Assembly (NCBI GenBank): GCA_015069095.1
Contig: SVJH01000001.1
Coordinates: 1-64,000, forward strand
Length of the DNA stretch: 64,000 nucleotides
DNA from: Oscillospiraceae bacterium
Lineage (GTDB): Bacteria > Bacillota > Clostridia > UMGS1810
Reading direction: 5' to 3'
In this document: positions 25,696-34,573 of the stretch, one piece after another
Numbering within the stretch: the first letter of the stretch is position 1
Layout: every line of letters starts with the position of its first letter
Position numbers and translations under genes: made by a program
Notes under the pieces: model-generated
Database searches by the model: none
The model's input: only the letters and a program-made list of their open reading frames with translations
Told to the model about the DNA's origin: nothing

Positions 25696-25989
25696 ATGAA
25701 AAAAAGAGTAGTTTCAATGATGCTTATTGTTTCAATGATTTTGTCGTTGTTTACAGCAGTTGCTTTTGCAAATGACAGCACAGTTTCAACACAAGACAAT
25801 GAAATTAGTATTTGCATCAACGGAATGTATGTAACCTTTGACCAAATGCCTTTTAATAAAGATGGCCGAGTTCTTGTGCCACTTCGAGGTATATTTGAAG
25901 TGCTTGGCGCATCCGTTGAATACGATGGCGAAACAAGAAAAATTACAGCAAAGAATCTTGTAGTTTTTGTGCCTTTGCCGTCATCGTAA
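25696..25989 (+). pseudogene. Truncated secreted copper-amine-oxidase-N stalk protein
   Basis: The frame has a good ribosome site (AAAGGAG), a signal peptide (MKKRVVSMMLIVSMIL, ending AFA) and the first half of a stalk domain (DGRVLVPLRGIFEVLGASVEYDG), very like the start of the GH10 proteins at 7562 and 49163. After KITA (about 25957) the reading runs into the antisense of the beta-helix gene and stops at 25989. The second half of the stalk and any enzyme domain are gone. It is probably the 5' stump of a third GH10-type or similar enzyme. Confidence 0.8.
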
Positions 25990-27152
25990 GATGCAGTGAT
26001 ATTTTCATCTACTGTAATTTCTTCTGGTGCTTCTTCAATAATGTAAGCATCATCTGTTTCTTTAAGTACATAACCTTCGCCTGCTGTAACATTTGCGCTA
26101 AATCCGTTTTTAATAATTGTAAGCGGTCTGTTTGCAACTGCACCTTCTGCGTTATTTGCTAAAAGGTAAATGTCATTTTCGCCTGCATCTTCAATTGCAT
26201 ATGCAAGTGTTTTGTAAGTTGTGTCGTTTGTTAGGTAACTTGTTGCACTATTGTAGTATCTGTTTGATATAGTATCATCTGTGTAAGCTGCAGAGGCATT
26301 TGAAACTTCAAATTTGTTTGCGCCTATTTTATTTGAGTAGTATTGAGCATCAAGATACTCAGATACATCGCAAGGGAATGTTCCACCTGTAATATCAAAC
26401 TTGGTGTTTGATTTACTTGTGTATCCTTGTCCCATTGCATAAGCATCATCAGGATTAGAAGTTGTATTTTCAAAAGTACCGCCGTAAATGTTTACATTAC
26501 CTGCCTGCCATTTGTAAATACTTGAGTTTGCGTTTGTAGATGTAAACTTACCATCGTAAATATTGTATGTACCATTTGTTTTCATTGAATAGAAAACAAC
26601 GGTAGATGCAGTTATCTCAGTATTTTCGCCAGTTATTGTTACTTCGGCACCTTTTTGACTTGAAAGTGTTCCTGACCAACCTGTTGTAATACCGCCCGTT
26701 GCACTTGTAAGTTTTACATTTTCAATTGTAAGTTTTTTTAGTTGAGATGCACTGTTACCAAATATTTTTATTGCATAGTTTTCTGTTCCGTTATATATAA
26801 TAGAACCGTTTTTAATTGTTGCCTCTCCACCAATTGTAAAACCAAATTTTTTGCCTATGCCAGACGGGAATGTAATTGTATTTCCGTTCAAATCAACGAC
26901 AACCTTTGTTTTATTGGAGAATTCTGCGATAGTTGATTCTGTTACATCTTTTGTAAGTGTAACTGTAACAACGGTTGAATCATCATTTTTTGCATTAACA
27001 AGTGTTGCTACAGCAGATAAACTATCTGCAGTTGTGCTTGCTGTTCCGTCCGAATAAGTAACTGTAAATGCTGCGGTATCTGCAAATACAACTGTACTAA
27101 ACGAACTGAATAAAAGTGTGAGAATTACTAATGATGTTAAAATTTTCTTCAT
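25957..27152 (-). CDS. Secreted beta-helix-like protein, 3' end replaced
   Basis: On the minus strand from ATG 27152 there is a signal peptide (MKKILTSLVILTLLFSS, ending VFA). A repetitive region of about 300 residues follows, with short beta strands (ATIKNGSIIYNG, LKKLTIENVKLTSATGG, GNVNIYGGTFENTTSN), typical of right-handed parallel beta-helix (pectate-lyase-like) surface proteins. Authentic sequence ends near DDGKGTKT (about 25957). The frame then runs on through the antisense of the stalk gene to a stop at 25668, giving a 494-residue hybrid. Function is probably adhesion or polysaccharide binding; no catalytic motif is evident. Confidence 0.7.
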
Positions 27153-27308
27153 TTTTTTACTTCCTTTCTTTTTTTAAAAATTTAGTTTGTTATGATAAAA
27201 ACTACAAATTTCATAACTACCCAAATTTAGTTTAGCACAACATTTGTTTAAAAGTACATTGACGGAAGTAATAGTATGGATTATACGAACATTTTTTTAG
27301 AAAAAATA

Positions 27309-27338
27309 TTGACTTTCAATGTGAAAACAACTTATTAT
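27309..27338 (+). promoter_or_regulatory. Sigma-A-type promoter without an adjacent gene
   Basis: TTGACT at 27309-27314 and TATTAT at 27333-27338, with an 18-nt spacer. A terminator hairpin lies 100 bases downstream, before the AraC gene at 27616. Confidence 0.55.
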
Positions 27339-27439
27339 GTAAAAAAGTTGTGGAATGGATTTATGTTTCATTTAATGTAAAAATGGACTTTAAAAACCAA
27401 ACAAACAGCTTTTTAGATTTTCTTTTCAAAATAAATAAG

Positions 27440-27480
27440 GCAAAAGGCGGGGCAGAAAACTGCTTCGCTTTTTGCTTTTT
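27440..27480 (+). terminator. Terminator or attenuator upstream of an AraC gene
   Basis: A 16-bp stem (GCAAAAGGCGGGGCAG with CTGCTTCGCTTTTTGC, including G-U pairs) with an AAAA loop and a T-run. With the promoter at 27309 it would end a transcript of about 135 nt. Apart from this, 27153-27615 shows no convincing gene. Confidence 0.7.
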
Positions 27481-27615
27481 GTGTATTTATAAAATATTGG
27501 GGAAAAATAATTATATTGATAAAAATAACATTATGGACTATTATTACATTATTTTTGGCATTTTGTTGACAATTATTTTATGGATTATTAAAATATTTTT
27601 AAAGAGGTGATTTTT

Positions 27616-28431
27616 ATGTATACATCTTATGGACGTGGAAAAGGAGAGTCGGATTTTCAGCGTGACAAACAGTTTTATGTAAATAATTGCGGTATGATGA
27701 AAAAACTTCCGTTTCGTGTTTATTCCAACAGACCAAATGGACGAAACGATTATCAGGTTATTTATGTAACGGACGGATGTATCGAAATTGAAACAAAAAA
27801 CGGCTGGAAAAAAGTTATTAAAGGCGATTTAGTATTTTTTGAACCAAAAACACCTCAGCACTACTATGCAGTGCCAAATGTAAATACAACATATTGCTGG
27901 ATGCATTTTACAGGATATGATGCAGAAAGAATAGTAAAAAAACTAAACCTTAAAACGGGCGTTTATCAGGTGGGAAAATTTGATGATTTTGTAACAAGAT
28001 GCATTGAAATTATAAATACAATGAAGAAAAGGGATGAGATTTTAGAATATAAAATATCGTCCCTTGCAATTGCAAACCTTGTAGACGTTTACGAAAAACT
28101 TATACCACGAAAAAGAAAAAAATTTGAAGATGTTGTTTTGCTTATGGAAAACGACAAACCAAACGGAACAAAAATAGACGAGTACGCAAAAATGTGCAAT
28201 TTTTCGCGTGTACATTTCAGCCGTCTTTTTAAAGAAGAATATGGAATGTCGCCAACAAATTATAGGTTAAAACTTTTGGTGGATAAAAGCAAACCACTTT
28301 TGATAGATTCGGGTCTTAAAATAAGTGAAGTTGCAGTTATGTGCGGATTTGACGACCAGTTCTACTATAGCAGAGTTTTTAAAAGATTTACTGGAATGTC
28401 GCCGGAAAATTACAAAAAAATGCATAGTTAA
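27616..28431 (+). CDS. AraC-family regulator
   Basis: The 271-residue protein has an N-terminal cupin domain (about 20-100; RNDYQVIYVTDGCIEIETKN, PQHYYAVP) and a C-terminal AraC DNA-binding region (about 170-270), with YAKMCNFSRVHFSRLFKEEYG, VAVMCGFDDQFYYSRVFKRF and TGMSPENYKK. ATG 27616 follows AAAGAGG by 8 nt; the in-frame GTG at 27607 lies on the ribosome site. It stands alone between the hairpin at 27440 and the Rhs region. Its last helix closely matches the AraC remnant at 20583-20690. Confidence 0.88.
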   Translation: MYTSYGRGKGESDFQRDKQFYVNNCGMMKKLPFRVYSNRPNGRNDYQVIYVTDGCIEIETKNGWKKVIKGDLVFFEPKTPQHYYAVPNVNTTYCWMHFTGYDAERIVKKLNLKTGVYQVGKFDDFVTRCIEIINTMKKRDEILEYKISSLAIANLVDVYEKLIPRKRKKFEDVVLLMENDKPNGTKIDEYAKMCNFSRVHFSRLFKEEYGMSPTNYRLKLLVDKSKPLLIDSGLKISEVAVMCGFDDQFYYSRVFKRFTGMSPENYKKMHS

Positions 28432-28505
28432 ACAAATTGGGGACGGGGCAGTTTATGTATAAAATTCAAAATACTTTGTTGTGTAAAATCAAAAAAGGCA
28501 GTTTT
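28432..28505 (+). repeat. GGGGACGGGGCAG-type repeat, copy 3 (subtype A)
   Basis: TTGGGGACGGGGCAGTTTA then TGTATAAAATTCAAAATACT and TTGTTGTGTAAAATC up to AAAAAAGGCAG. The 32080 and 36046 copies share this extension (subtype A). It directly precedes an orphan Rhs tip. Confidence 0.8.
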
Positions 28506-28519
28506 TTTGTTTGATTTTG

Positions 28520-28548
28520 TTGACAAGTAAATAGGCAAATGGTAAAAT
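28520..28548 (+). promoter_or_regulatory. Promoter-like element at the head of an orphan Rhs tip
   Basis: TTGACA, 17-nt spacer, TAAAAT. The same arrangement is kept at 30111-30139 and 36131-36159. In the 30102 frame the same bases also encode LTREEANGKIK, so it may be coincidental. Confidence 0.4.
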
Positions 28549-28550
28549 AA

Positions 28551-29552
28551 AAGTATAAATATGATGGCAATAACCTACGGCAAAGCAAAACAACAAACGG
28601 CGTAAAAACAAGTCATATTTACGATGGACAAAACATAGTTTTAGATGTAACTGAAAACGGCAATACTGTTTATAACAGAGGTTTAACTCTGATTAACAGA
28701 ACAAACCAAAATGGTACTGATTATTACCATTTCAACATTCACGGTGACACAGTTGCCTTAACAGATGCTAACAATCAAATAACCGTTAACTACAAATATG
28801 ATGCTTTTGGAAATCAGTTGACAGATAACACAAACGATACAAACCCATTCCGTTATTGCGGAGAATACTTTGATGCTGAAACAGGATTTGTATATTTAAG
28901 AAATAGGTATTATGACCCAAGTTTAGGACGTTTCATCAGTGAAGATCCTCATTGGAATGTAAGCAATATGATTTATGGGGATAAACAGTATAAAGAAGAT
29001 GAAATAAAAATTCCTGATATGTCCGCAATAATGCAAAACAATAATTTGTATATTTATTGCATCAGCAACCCAATACAATACAAAGATCCGTCAGGAAAGA
29101 ATAAAACGATAGATTTAGGTAGTGGTTGGTCGTATAGAATTGATAATGGGCAAAATGGACAACAACATATTCATGTTGATGGCCCAAATGGTCAAAGTTA
29201 TAGTAGAAATGCAGATGGTACAAAACATGATGGGAGCGAAGATACCCCGCCAAAATGGGTTCGAAAAAAGATTGATGAAAAACTTGGAAAAAAAGGTCCT
29301 TGGAAATGGGATGTTGGAGACTCAAACAATAACAATAGAAATTCAAATAATAGCTCTAACACTAATTCAGATAATAAATCATCCAGCAAAAATATCTCTA
29401 ATAATTCTAAAGTATCAAAAGCGGTAAGTAAAGGTGTAGGGATTGGATTAGGTTTATACACAGCATATCAATTTTGCAAATGGGCAATAGCGACAATGGC
29501 GGCGCCATATACCGGAGGAAGTTCGTATGTAATTGCTGGTGCAATGCCATAA
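28551..29552 (+). pseudogene. Orphan Rhs core with toxin-like C-terminal tip
   Basis: The frame opens after a stop at 28548-28550 and has no ATG with a ribosome site near its start, so it looks silent. It encodes the Rhs core end: KYDGNNLRQSK, GTDYYHFNIHGDTVALTD, NPFRYCGEYFDAETGFVYLR, NRYYDPSLGRFISEDP and YCISNPIQYKDPSG. A variable tip begins after the DPSG boundary: GWSYRIDNGQNGQQHIHVDG, YSRNADGTKHDG, an Asn/Ser-rich linker and a hydrophobic end. This is the organisation of polymorphic toxins, in which the tip is the toxin. The tip's activity is unknown to me. A probable immunity gene follows 16 bases later. Confidence 0.75.
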
Positions 29553-29567
29553 GAAATGGAGGATTAT

Positions 29568-29996
29568 ATGAATTATTTCACAGAAGAGCTTTGGAAAGGT
29601 ATAAATGGAATTTCTGATGTTTACGATATTGAAACTGCAGATGTGGTGTTTCAGGAAAATATATTAAAATATAATGAATATTTTCACACAAAAATAGTAC
29701 CATTTTTATCAAAAGTTACATTAGAATTGTATGAAAAATATGATGGATTTCATGATATGAAAATCATAAAATTACAATATGAGAAGAATAAATTCTATAT
29801 TTACGGGAAAACAGTACATATTACATTTGATGATATAAAAGAGTTACATGCAAATATTATTGGTTATATTGATACATTTGGATATATGGAAATTTTTTAT
29901 CGTAAAGAAACTAATGATTTCCAAGTAGGAATACTTTTTTCTTGGGAAGATAGCATTTATATAACTTGTAGCAGTATCATTGTTGAACCAGCATAA
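29568..29996 (+). CDS. Probable immunity protein for the Rhs tip (DUF4085-like)
   Basis: A 142-residue cytosolic protein starting MNYFTEELWKGI, with GGAGG 5 nt before the ATG at 29568. It contains FHDMKIIKLQYEKNKFYIYG and a beta-rich C-terminal half, reminiscent of the DUF4085 family (YFTKE-type start and an HD motif), though this is from memory. Its position immediately after a polymorphic toxin tip is the classic place for a cognate immunity gene. Codon use is AT-rich like the tip. It has its own ribosome site, so it could be expressed even if the toxin lacks a start. Confidence 0.6.
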   Translation: MNYFTEELWKGINGISDVYDIETADVVFQENILKYNEYFHTKIVPFLSKVTLELYEKYDGFHDMKIIKLQYEKNKFYIYGKTVHITFDDIKELHANIIGYIDTFGYMEIFYRKETNDFQVGILFSWEDSIYITCSSIIVEPA

Positions 29997-30002
29997 CACA
30001 AG

Positions 30003-30100
30003 AACAGTTTGGGGACGGGGCAGTTTCTGTTACATAACACAAAAACGGCTTTGTTCTAAAATAAAACTAATTAAGGCAGGTTTAAAACCTGCCTTTTTTG
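30003..30100 (+). repeat. GGGGACGGGGCAG-type repeat, copy 4 (subtype B), ending in a terminator
   Basis: TTTGGGGACGGGGCAGTTT, then CTGTTACATAACACAAAAAC and GGCTTTGTTCTAAAATAAAA, ending in a hairpin AAGGCAGGTTT / AAACCTGCCTT (30073-30099). The 37806 copy has the same extension (subtype B). Confidence 0.75.
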
Positions 30101-30101
30101 T

Positions 30102-30761
30102 TTGATTTTATTGACAAGGGAAGAGGCAAATGGTAAAATAAAAACGTACAGTTACGATAATAACGGCAACAGAATAGGTTTTTCACTTGCCGTTAACGGC
30201 GAAAATGTGATTGATACAACTTACACTTATGATGCATTAAATCGCCTTGCAACTGTAACGAATAACGGCGAAACAACAACGTATGCATATGACAACAATG
30301 GCAATTTGATTTCATCACAAACAGGCGAAAATGCTGTTACTTATGAGTACAATAACGCAAATATGCTAAAGAGCCAGACAAACAACACTCTTGGCGTAAC
30401 TTATGGCGCAACGTACTACTTAAACGGCAACCGCAGAACGCTTGACGAAACAAACAAACCGCAAATTGTTTACACATACGATGACTATGGAAAACTTGTA
30501 AATGAAGATGCAAGTTCGTATATTATAAATTACATCTATGACAACCGTGGTAACCGCATACAAAAAGCAAAAACCGAACTTGGCTTAACAGAAACTACAA
30601 CATATTCTTACGATAAAAACAACAAATTATTGCAGGAATATATGTACTATGACGGTGTTGAGCACGTTACAGATTACACATACGACAACAACGGAAATCA
30701 GATTGTAACTAACTACTACACCCTATCGGAAAACGAAGAAGAGAGCAAGGTTTGGGATTAA
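30102..30761 (+). pseudogene. Rhs YD-repeat fragment
   Basis: 219 residues of Rhs/YD repeats: ANGKIKTYSYDNNGNR, TYTYDALNRLATVTNNG, TTYAYDNNGNLIS, YTYDDYGKLVNE, YIYDNRGNRIQKA and TDYTYDNNGNQIV. It lacks an N-terminal secretion or anchoring part, the conserved core end and any tip, and closes soon after the repeats. It is a middle piece of a large Rhs gene, not a complete gene. Its first codons overlap the TTGACA/TAAAAT promoter-like element. It may have been split from the same parent as the tips at 28551 and 36162. Confidence 0.8.
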
Positions 30762-30802
30762 GGGTATCTTATACAACTTTTTCGATTGGAGAGTAAAAAA
30801 GT

Positions 30803-32077
30803 ATGAAAAAAGTTATATCATTATTGCTCATCATTACAATTGTATGTAATGTGTTTTTGCCTGTTATGGGTTTGGCTGAAGATTCTACAGATTCAGAAAT
30901 TATGCTTACAAGGTCTGATTGCTTGGTTTTTATAATGATGGGTATTGGAGCAAAATCATATCAATACAATATATTGGAAAAATGGAATATTTGCGATGAG
31001 TTTGAAGAAGAATTATTTGATGAACAAACGATAAAAAATGCAAAAAAAGGTTGTTCAAAACTTTTGTTTTCCAGTAAGGTTGATTTGGCAGGGGTTGCTG
31101 TTATGTATGCCGGTATTGCTAATGGCGAGTGTATGATGGGCAACAACGATGAATATGTATATATGAACTTTTATAGAACAGTAAAATTAAATGAAGCACT
31201 TGCTTTTATGGTTAGATGTCTTGAGAAAGATAAGGCTATCGGGAAAGGTTTGGATGAAACATTTGAGATGGCAAAAGAAAAAGGGTTAATCAAAGAAACA
31301 GATTTGTTTTATGAATTTCCTGAAAAAAATCTTACCTTAAGCGAATTTAAAATTATTTTCAAACGATTTTTGAAGATGCCAAGAGGATGGTATCATCAGT
31401 TACCGTTAACAGAAGATTATTTTAATTATTTTAATTATAAATATGATGAAAACAGAAGCAAAACTTATGAAGAAATGTTGTCAGAAATATACACAATTTC
31501 TTTTGTAGACGAATTATTAGATTATGATGCTTTGAATTTTGAGTGGAATCCTGATATACGAAATGGTTATAAAAAAGTAAAAAATCTTTATGGCAAAGAC
31601 TATAAATTTGATTTTTTGGTGCCAAAAATAAAGTACGCAAAATTTCCATTTAGATTAACTTATGAACACAATGGTGAAATAAAAACAAAAGAGGATACAA
31701 TAACGTGCAGTTGGGCTGGTCATTTTGTTGTAAACCAAGATGCCGTGATTTGTCAAAGATGGGTAGTTGATTTGTTAAATACAGATCAACTTAACGGGAA
31801 ATTTGAAATAATAGATGTATCTGATTACAATGAAAGAACTTCAGATGGTAAAAGAATAGATTCTGTAGTTTTTTCTTATGGTAATGGTGCTTATTACATG
31901 GGCGAAAATATAAATGTAGTTGAGCCGAAAGTTTCAGATTTTGTAGAGATAGAATGTCTTGATTTGAAAAATAGGATTTCATATGAAAAAATCTCTTTAG
32001 ACGATGCGCATGATAAATTTGGCATTCGTTTAATTGATTGGGAATGTGCACCACCTATTGAAAACAATTATGAATGA
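30803..32077 (+). CDS. Secreted protein with degenerate SLH-like N-terminal region
   Basis: The 424-residue protein has a clear signal peptide (MKKVISLLLIITIVC to about residue 25) and GGAGAG upstream. The next 170 residues recall decayed SLH repeats: LTRSDCLVFIMMGIG, VAVMYAGIANGECMMGN, LNEALAFMVRCLEKD and LTLSEFKIIFKRFL. The C-terminal 230 residues (KIKYAKFPFRLTYEHNGEIK, VVNQDAVICQRW) match nothing I know. It lies between an Rhs fragment and repeat copy 5 and may have been carried with them, but it is not a typical immunity protein. It could be a cell-surface protein of unknown function. Confidence 0.65.
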   Translation: MKKVISLLLIITIVCNVFLPVMGLAEDSTDSEIMLTRSDCLVFIMMGIGAKSYQYNILEKWNICDEFEEELFDEQTIKNAKKGCSKLLFSSKVDLAGVAVMYAGIANGECMMGNNDEYVYMNFYRTVKLNEALAFMVRCLEKDKAIGKGLDETFEMAKEKGLIKETDLFYEFPEKNLTLSEFKIIFKRFLKMPRGWYHQLPLTEDYFNYFNYKYDENRSKTYEEMLSEIYTISFVDELLDYDALNFEWNPDIRNGYKKVKNLYGKDYKFDFLVPKIKYAKFPFRLTYEHNGEIKTKEDTITCSWAGHFVVNQDAVICQRWVVDLLNTDQLNGKFEIIDVSDYNERTSDGKRIDSVVFSYGNGAYYMGENINVVEPKVSDFVEIECLDLKNRISYEKISLDDAHDKFGIRLIDWECAPPIENNYE

Positions 32078-32079
32078 AG

Positions 32080-32170
32080 AACAGTTTGGGGACGGGGCAG
32101 TTTATGTATAAAATTCAAAATACTTTGTTGTGTAAAATCAAAAAAGGCAGGTTTTAAACCTGCCTTTTAA
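32080..32170 (+). repeat. GGGGACGGGGCAG-type repeat, copy 5 (subtype A), ending in a terminator
   Basis: TTTGGGGACGGGGCAGTTTA with the subtype A extension, ending in a perfect hairpin AAAAGGCAGGTTT / AAACCTGCCTTTT at 32141-32170. The hairpin serves both the plus-strand gene and the convergent GH78 gene. Here the terminator is whole, unlike the copies before the Rhs tips. Confidence 0.8.
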
Positions 32171-32172
32171 TT

Positions 32173-34386
32173 TTATTTTTTGTTTATTTCAAAGTCAATG
32201 ATTGGTAATTTTGCTTTGAATTTTGCAAAATAATCTTTACAAGGGGAGTTTTCGTTGAATCTTACTTTGCCACCTTTAAAATCTAAACCGAGTACATATT
32301 TGCAGTACACAATAATTGGTGTTGTGCTCCATGCATGGCAACGGCTCATTGCACGCATATGGTCTTCTACTTTTTCATTTTCCCAAATGCTTGTTGCGCC
32401 TAAATAAAGCATATTTCCCCATTTATCAGCAATTTCTTCAAACACGATATCGGCATATTTCATACCTTTTTCAAGAAGTACCTCATATTTGTAAATTAAA
32501 TAACTTATTGAAAGTTTTATAAGGTCGTTATCTTTGTTTGAAAGGGCATCTAAAACAAAGTCTTTTTTATCTTCATCACAAATTCCAGTATATAACGCCA
32601 TAGCCTGAGTAAGCTCGTCAAAGCGTATTTGCTCGCCATTTAAAACGTGAGATGCAAAAACTTTTTTATGATTATTCCAAAATGTTTCGTTAAATACTTT
32701 TTTCATATCTTTGGTAAAAAGTAAATATTTATCTGCAAAATCATTATCGCCGACTTTTTTTGCAATCCATATTGCAGATGTAATTCCCATATATGAAAAA
32801 ATGTGATAAAGACCATCTTTAATTTTGTCGTAATTTTCGCCTATGAGTTTTTTTGTATTATAATCCTCGCAAGACCATTCATAAAAATTCCAGGTTTTAA
32901 TATCTTTTAAGTCAACTGGTTTTAAAATGCCGTCAAATGAATTTTTTGAAAAATTATTAACCATTTTTTTAATAATTTCCCAGTTTTCTTTTACTAAACT
33001 TACATCGCCGCTAAACTCGGTATATTCTTTAAGCGAAAGAAGGAAAATCATTGTAAATGACGGAATTGTAAGTTCGCTTTTTGAAGGTGCAGTTAAATTT
33101 ACATAAGTTTCATCAAGCACAGATTCGCAAAGAAGCTTTAAAGATGCTCTTGTAAATTCTTTACTTCCGCCTAGTGTGTAGTATGCACAAAGTGCGGAGT
33201 TTCGCGTATCAGACGCATAAAGCGCTTGTTCTCTCCATGGGCAGTCTTCATAATGCTCGTGCATGCAAAGTTTTAAAGTATCAAGACATACATCAAAAAC
33301 TTTATTGTGAAGTGAATCACTGCATTTAAATGTACCTTCGTCCGAAAATGGATATTTTAGCGGTTTAATTCCAACGTAATCAACAGATAAGTTTTTGAAA
33401 TTCGATATGTTAATCTGCAAATATCTTCCTGCAATTCGTCTTGCATAATGAGTAAATGTCTGTTTGCCTTCACGGCAGATGTACGTATCGGTAAAATTTC
33501 TGTAATCGATTTTTGCGCGCACTCTTAAATCGTCAAGATGCTCGCCGTGAGAAATATCAACTCTTGCGCCTTTGTTTGTTGTAAGAGTAAATGTTATGTA
33601 ACCGCACATTTCTTTCCCTAAATCGACTATAAAATAAATTCCGTCGGTTTCTGGTTTTCTTTCAATAAGTTTAACGGGAAAAGTATTTTTGCCTTCAAAA
33701 AACCTGTCAAATTCAGTAAATGAAAGATAGTCTGTCATAACAAGTTCAGATGCAAGTTTAGATGCACCTTTTCTTAAAAAATCGCCTTGTGCAATAATTT
33801 TTGTTTCAGGCTCTTTTCCGATATTGAGTTTTAATATCGGTCTTTTTGTCAAAGTTGTTTTTATTTCTTTTTCTTTGGCATTTTTCCAAGATGAATCTAT
33901 AATGTAATCTTCTTTTATAAAATCATCTTCGCCCGTTGCATCGTATTCAAAGCCAAAGCCCATTTGAGTTGTTGTAAAATGAACTTTTCCGCTTTTGTAC
34001 GTGTTTGATAATCTTGAAAGTGTATTTAAGTCGCTAAAAACTACTTCGTCATTGTTTTTTAGTGCGAAAATAAGTCCTCGCTCGCCCGCCTTGTATCTTG
34101 ATGAACTTTCTCCCTGATAATATGCGCAAATTGCAATTTTATTCATTCCTGTTTTTAGAAACTTTCCGATACTTAATTCGTCATATTTCTGGTTTTCTGG
34201 ATAATTGCCATACTGACCGCTGGAAACAAATTTACCATTTATATATAATGCATATTCTGAGTCAACGCAAATTTGCATTGTTGCGTTTTTATCGACTGCG
34301 TCAATATTAAATTCGCGTATAAAATCAGCATATTCATTAACGTTGTATTTTTCTTCTGCCCATATCCATTTGGCGTAATTTATCAT
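32173..34386 (-). CDS. GH78-type alpha-L-rhamnosidase
   Basis: The 737-residue protein has an N-terminal beta domain (about 1-150; YALYINGKFVSSGQYG), a second beta domain (about 190-340; GKEMCGYITFTL, ISHGEHLDD) and an alpha/alpha-toroid catalytic region. In that region, HEHYEDCPWREQALYASDTRN corresponds to the GH78 DxPxRExxxxxGD signature with its acidic residues, followed by WSCEDYNTK and WSTTPIIV. It removes terminal rhamnose from plant glycans or glycosides. No signal peptide is seen, so it is intracellular. ATG 34386 is preferred because GAGG lies 9 nt upstream; the earlier GTG and ATG lie on that site. It is divergent from the phosphoesterase-isomerase fusion. Confidence 0.88.
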   Translation of the reverse strand: MINYAKWIWAEEKYNVNEYADFIREFNIDAVDKNATMQICVDSEYALYINGKFVSSGQYGNYPENQKYDELSIGKFLKTGMNKIAICAYYQGESSSRYKAGERGLIFALKNNDEVVFSDLNTLSRLSNTYKSGKVHFTTTQMGFGFEYDATGEDDFIKEDYIIDSSWKNAKEKEIKTTLTKRPILKLNIGKEPETKIIAQGDFLRKGASKLASELVMTDYLSFTEFDRFFEGKNTFPVKLIERKPETDGIYFIVDLGKEMCGYITFTLTTNKGARVDISHGEHLDDLRVRAKIDYRNFTDTYICREGKQTFTHYARRIAGRYLQINISNFKNLSVDYVGIKPLKYPFSDEGTFKCSDSLHNKVFDVCLDTLKLCMHEHYEDCPWREQALYASDTRNSALCAYYTLGGSKEFTRASLKLLCESVLDETYVNLTAPSKSELTIPSFTMIFLLSLKEYTEFSGDVSLVKENWEIIKKMVNNFSKNSFDGILKPVDLKDIKTWNFYEWSCEDYNTKKLIGENYDKIKDGLYHIFSYMGITSAIWIAKKVGDNDFADKYLLFTKDMKKVFNETFWNNHKKVFASHVLNGEQIRFDELTQAMALYTGICDEDKKDFVLDALSNKDNDLIKLSISYLIYKYEVLLEKGMKYADIVFEEIADKWGNMLYLGATSIWENEKVEDHMRAMSRCHAWSTTPIIVYCKYVLGLDFKGGKVRFNENSPCKDYFAKFKAKLPIIDFEINKK

Positions 34387-34503
34387 AATATTCATCCTCA
34401 CAAGTTAAAGTTATTTTTATAATATCATAACATCTTTTAAAAATCAATTGAACAAAACTTAAAAATATAGTACAAATGTTCACTTTTTGAAAAATACACT
34501 TTG

Positions 34504-34532
34504 TTGACTTGCCAAAATAACTGTGATATACT
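34504..34532 (+). promoter_or_regulatory. Promoter of the phosphoesterase-isomerase fusion gene
   Basis: TTGACT at 34504-34509, a 17-nt spacer and TATACT at 34527-34532, about 40 nt before the start codon. Confidence 0.7.
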
Positions 34533-34573
34533 TTAAAAAAGTATTTAGTTAAAAATATGAGGAGAGTGTAAAA

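Noticed and set aside
25668-25956. C-terminal extension of the beta-helix frame on the minus strand
   Set aside because: These codons are the exact antisense of a stalk domain with signal peptide and ribosome site, so they are read-through and not a real domain.
27350-27610. 86-codon plus-strand frame before the AraC gene
   Set aside because: No ribosome site, and it runs through the terminator hairpin at 27440-27480; its composition looks non-coding apart from one hydrophobic stretch.
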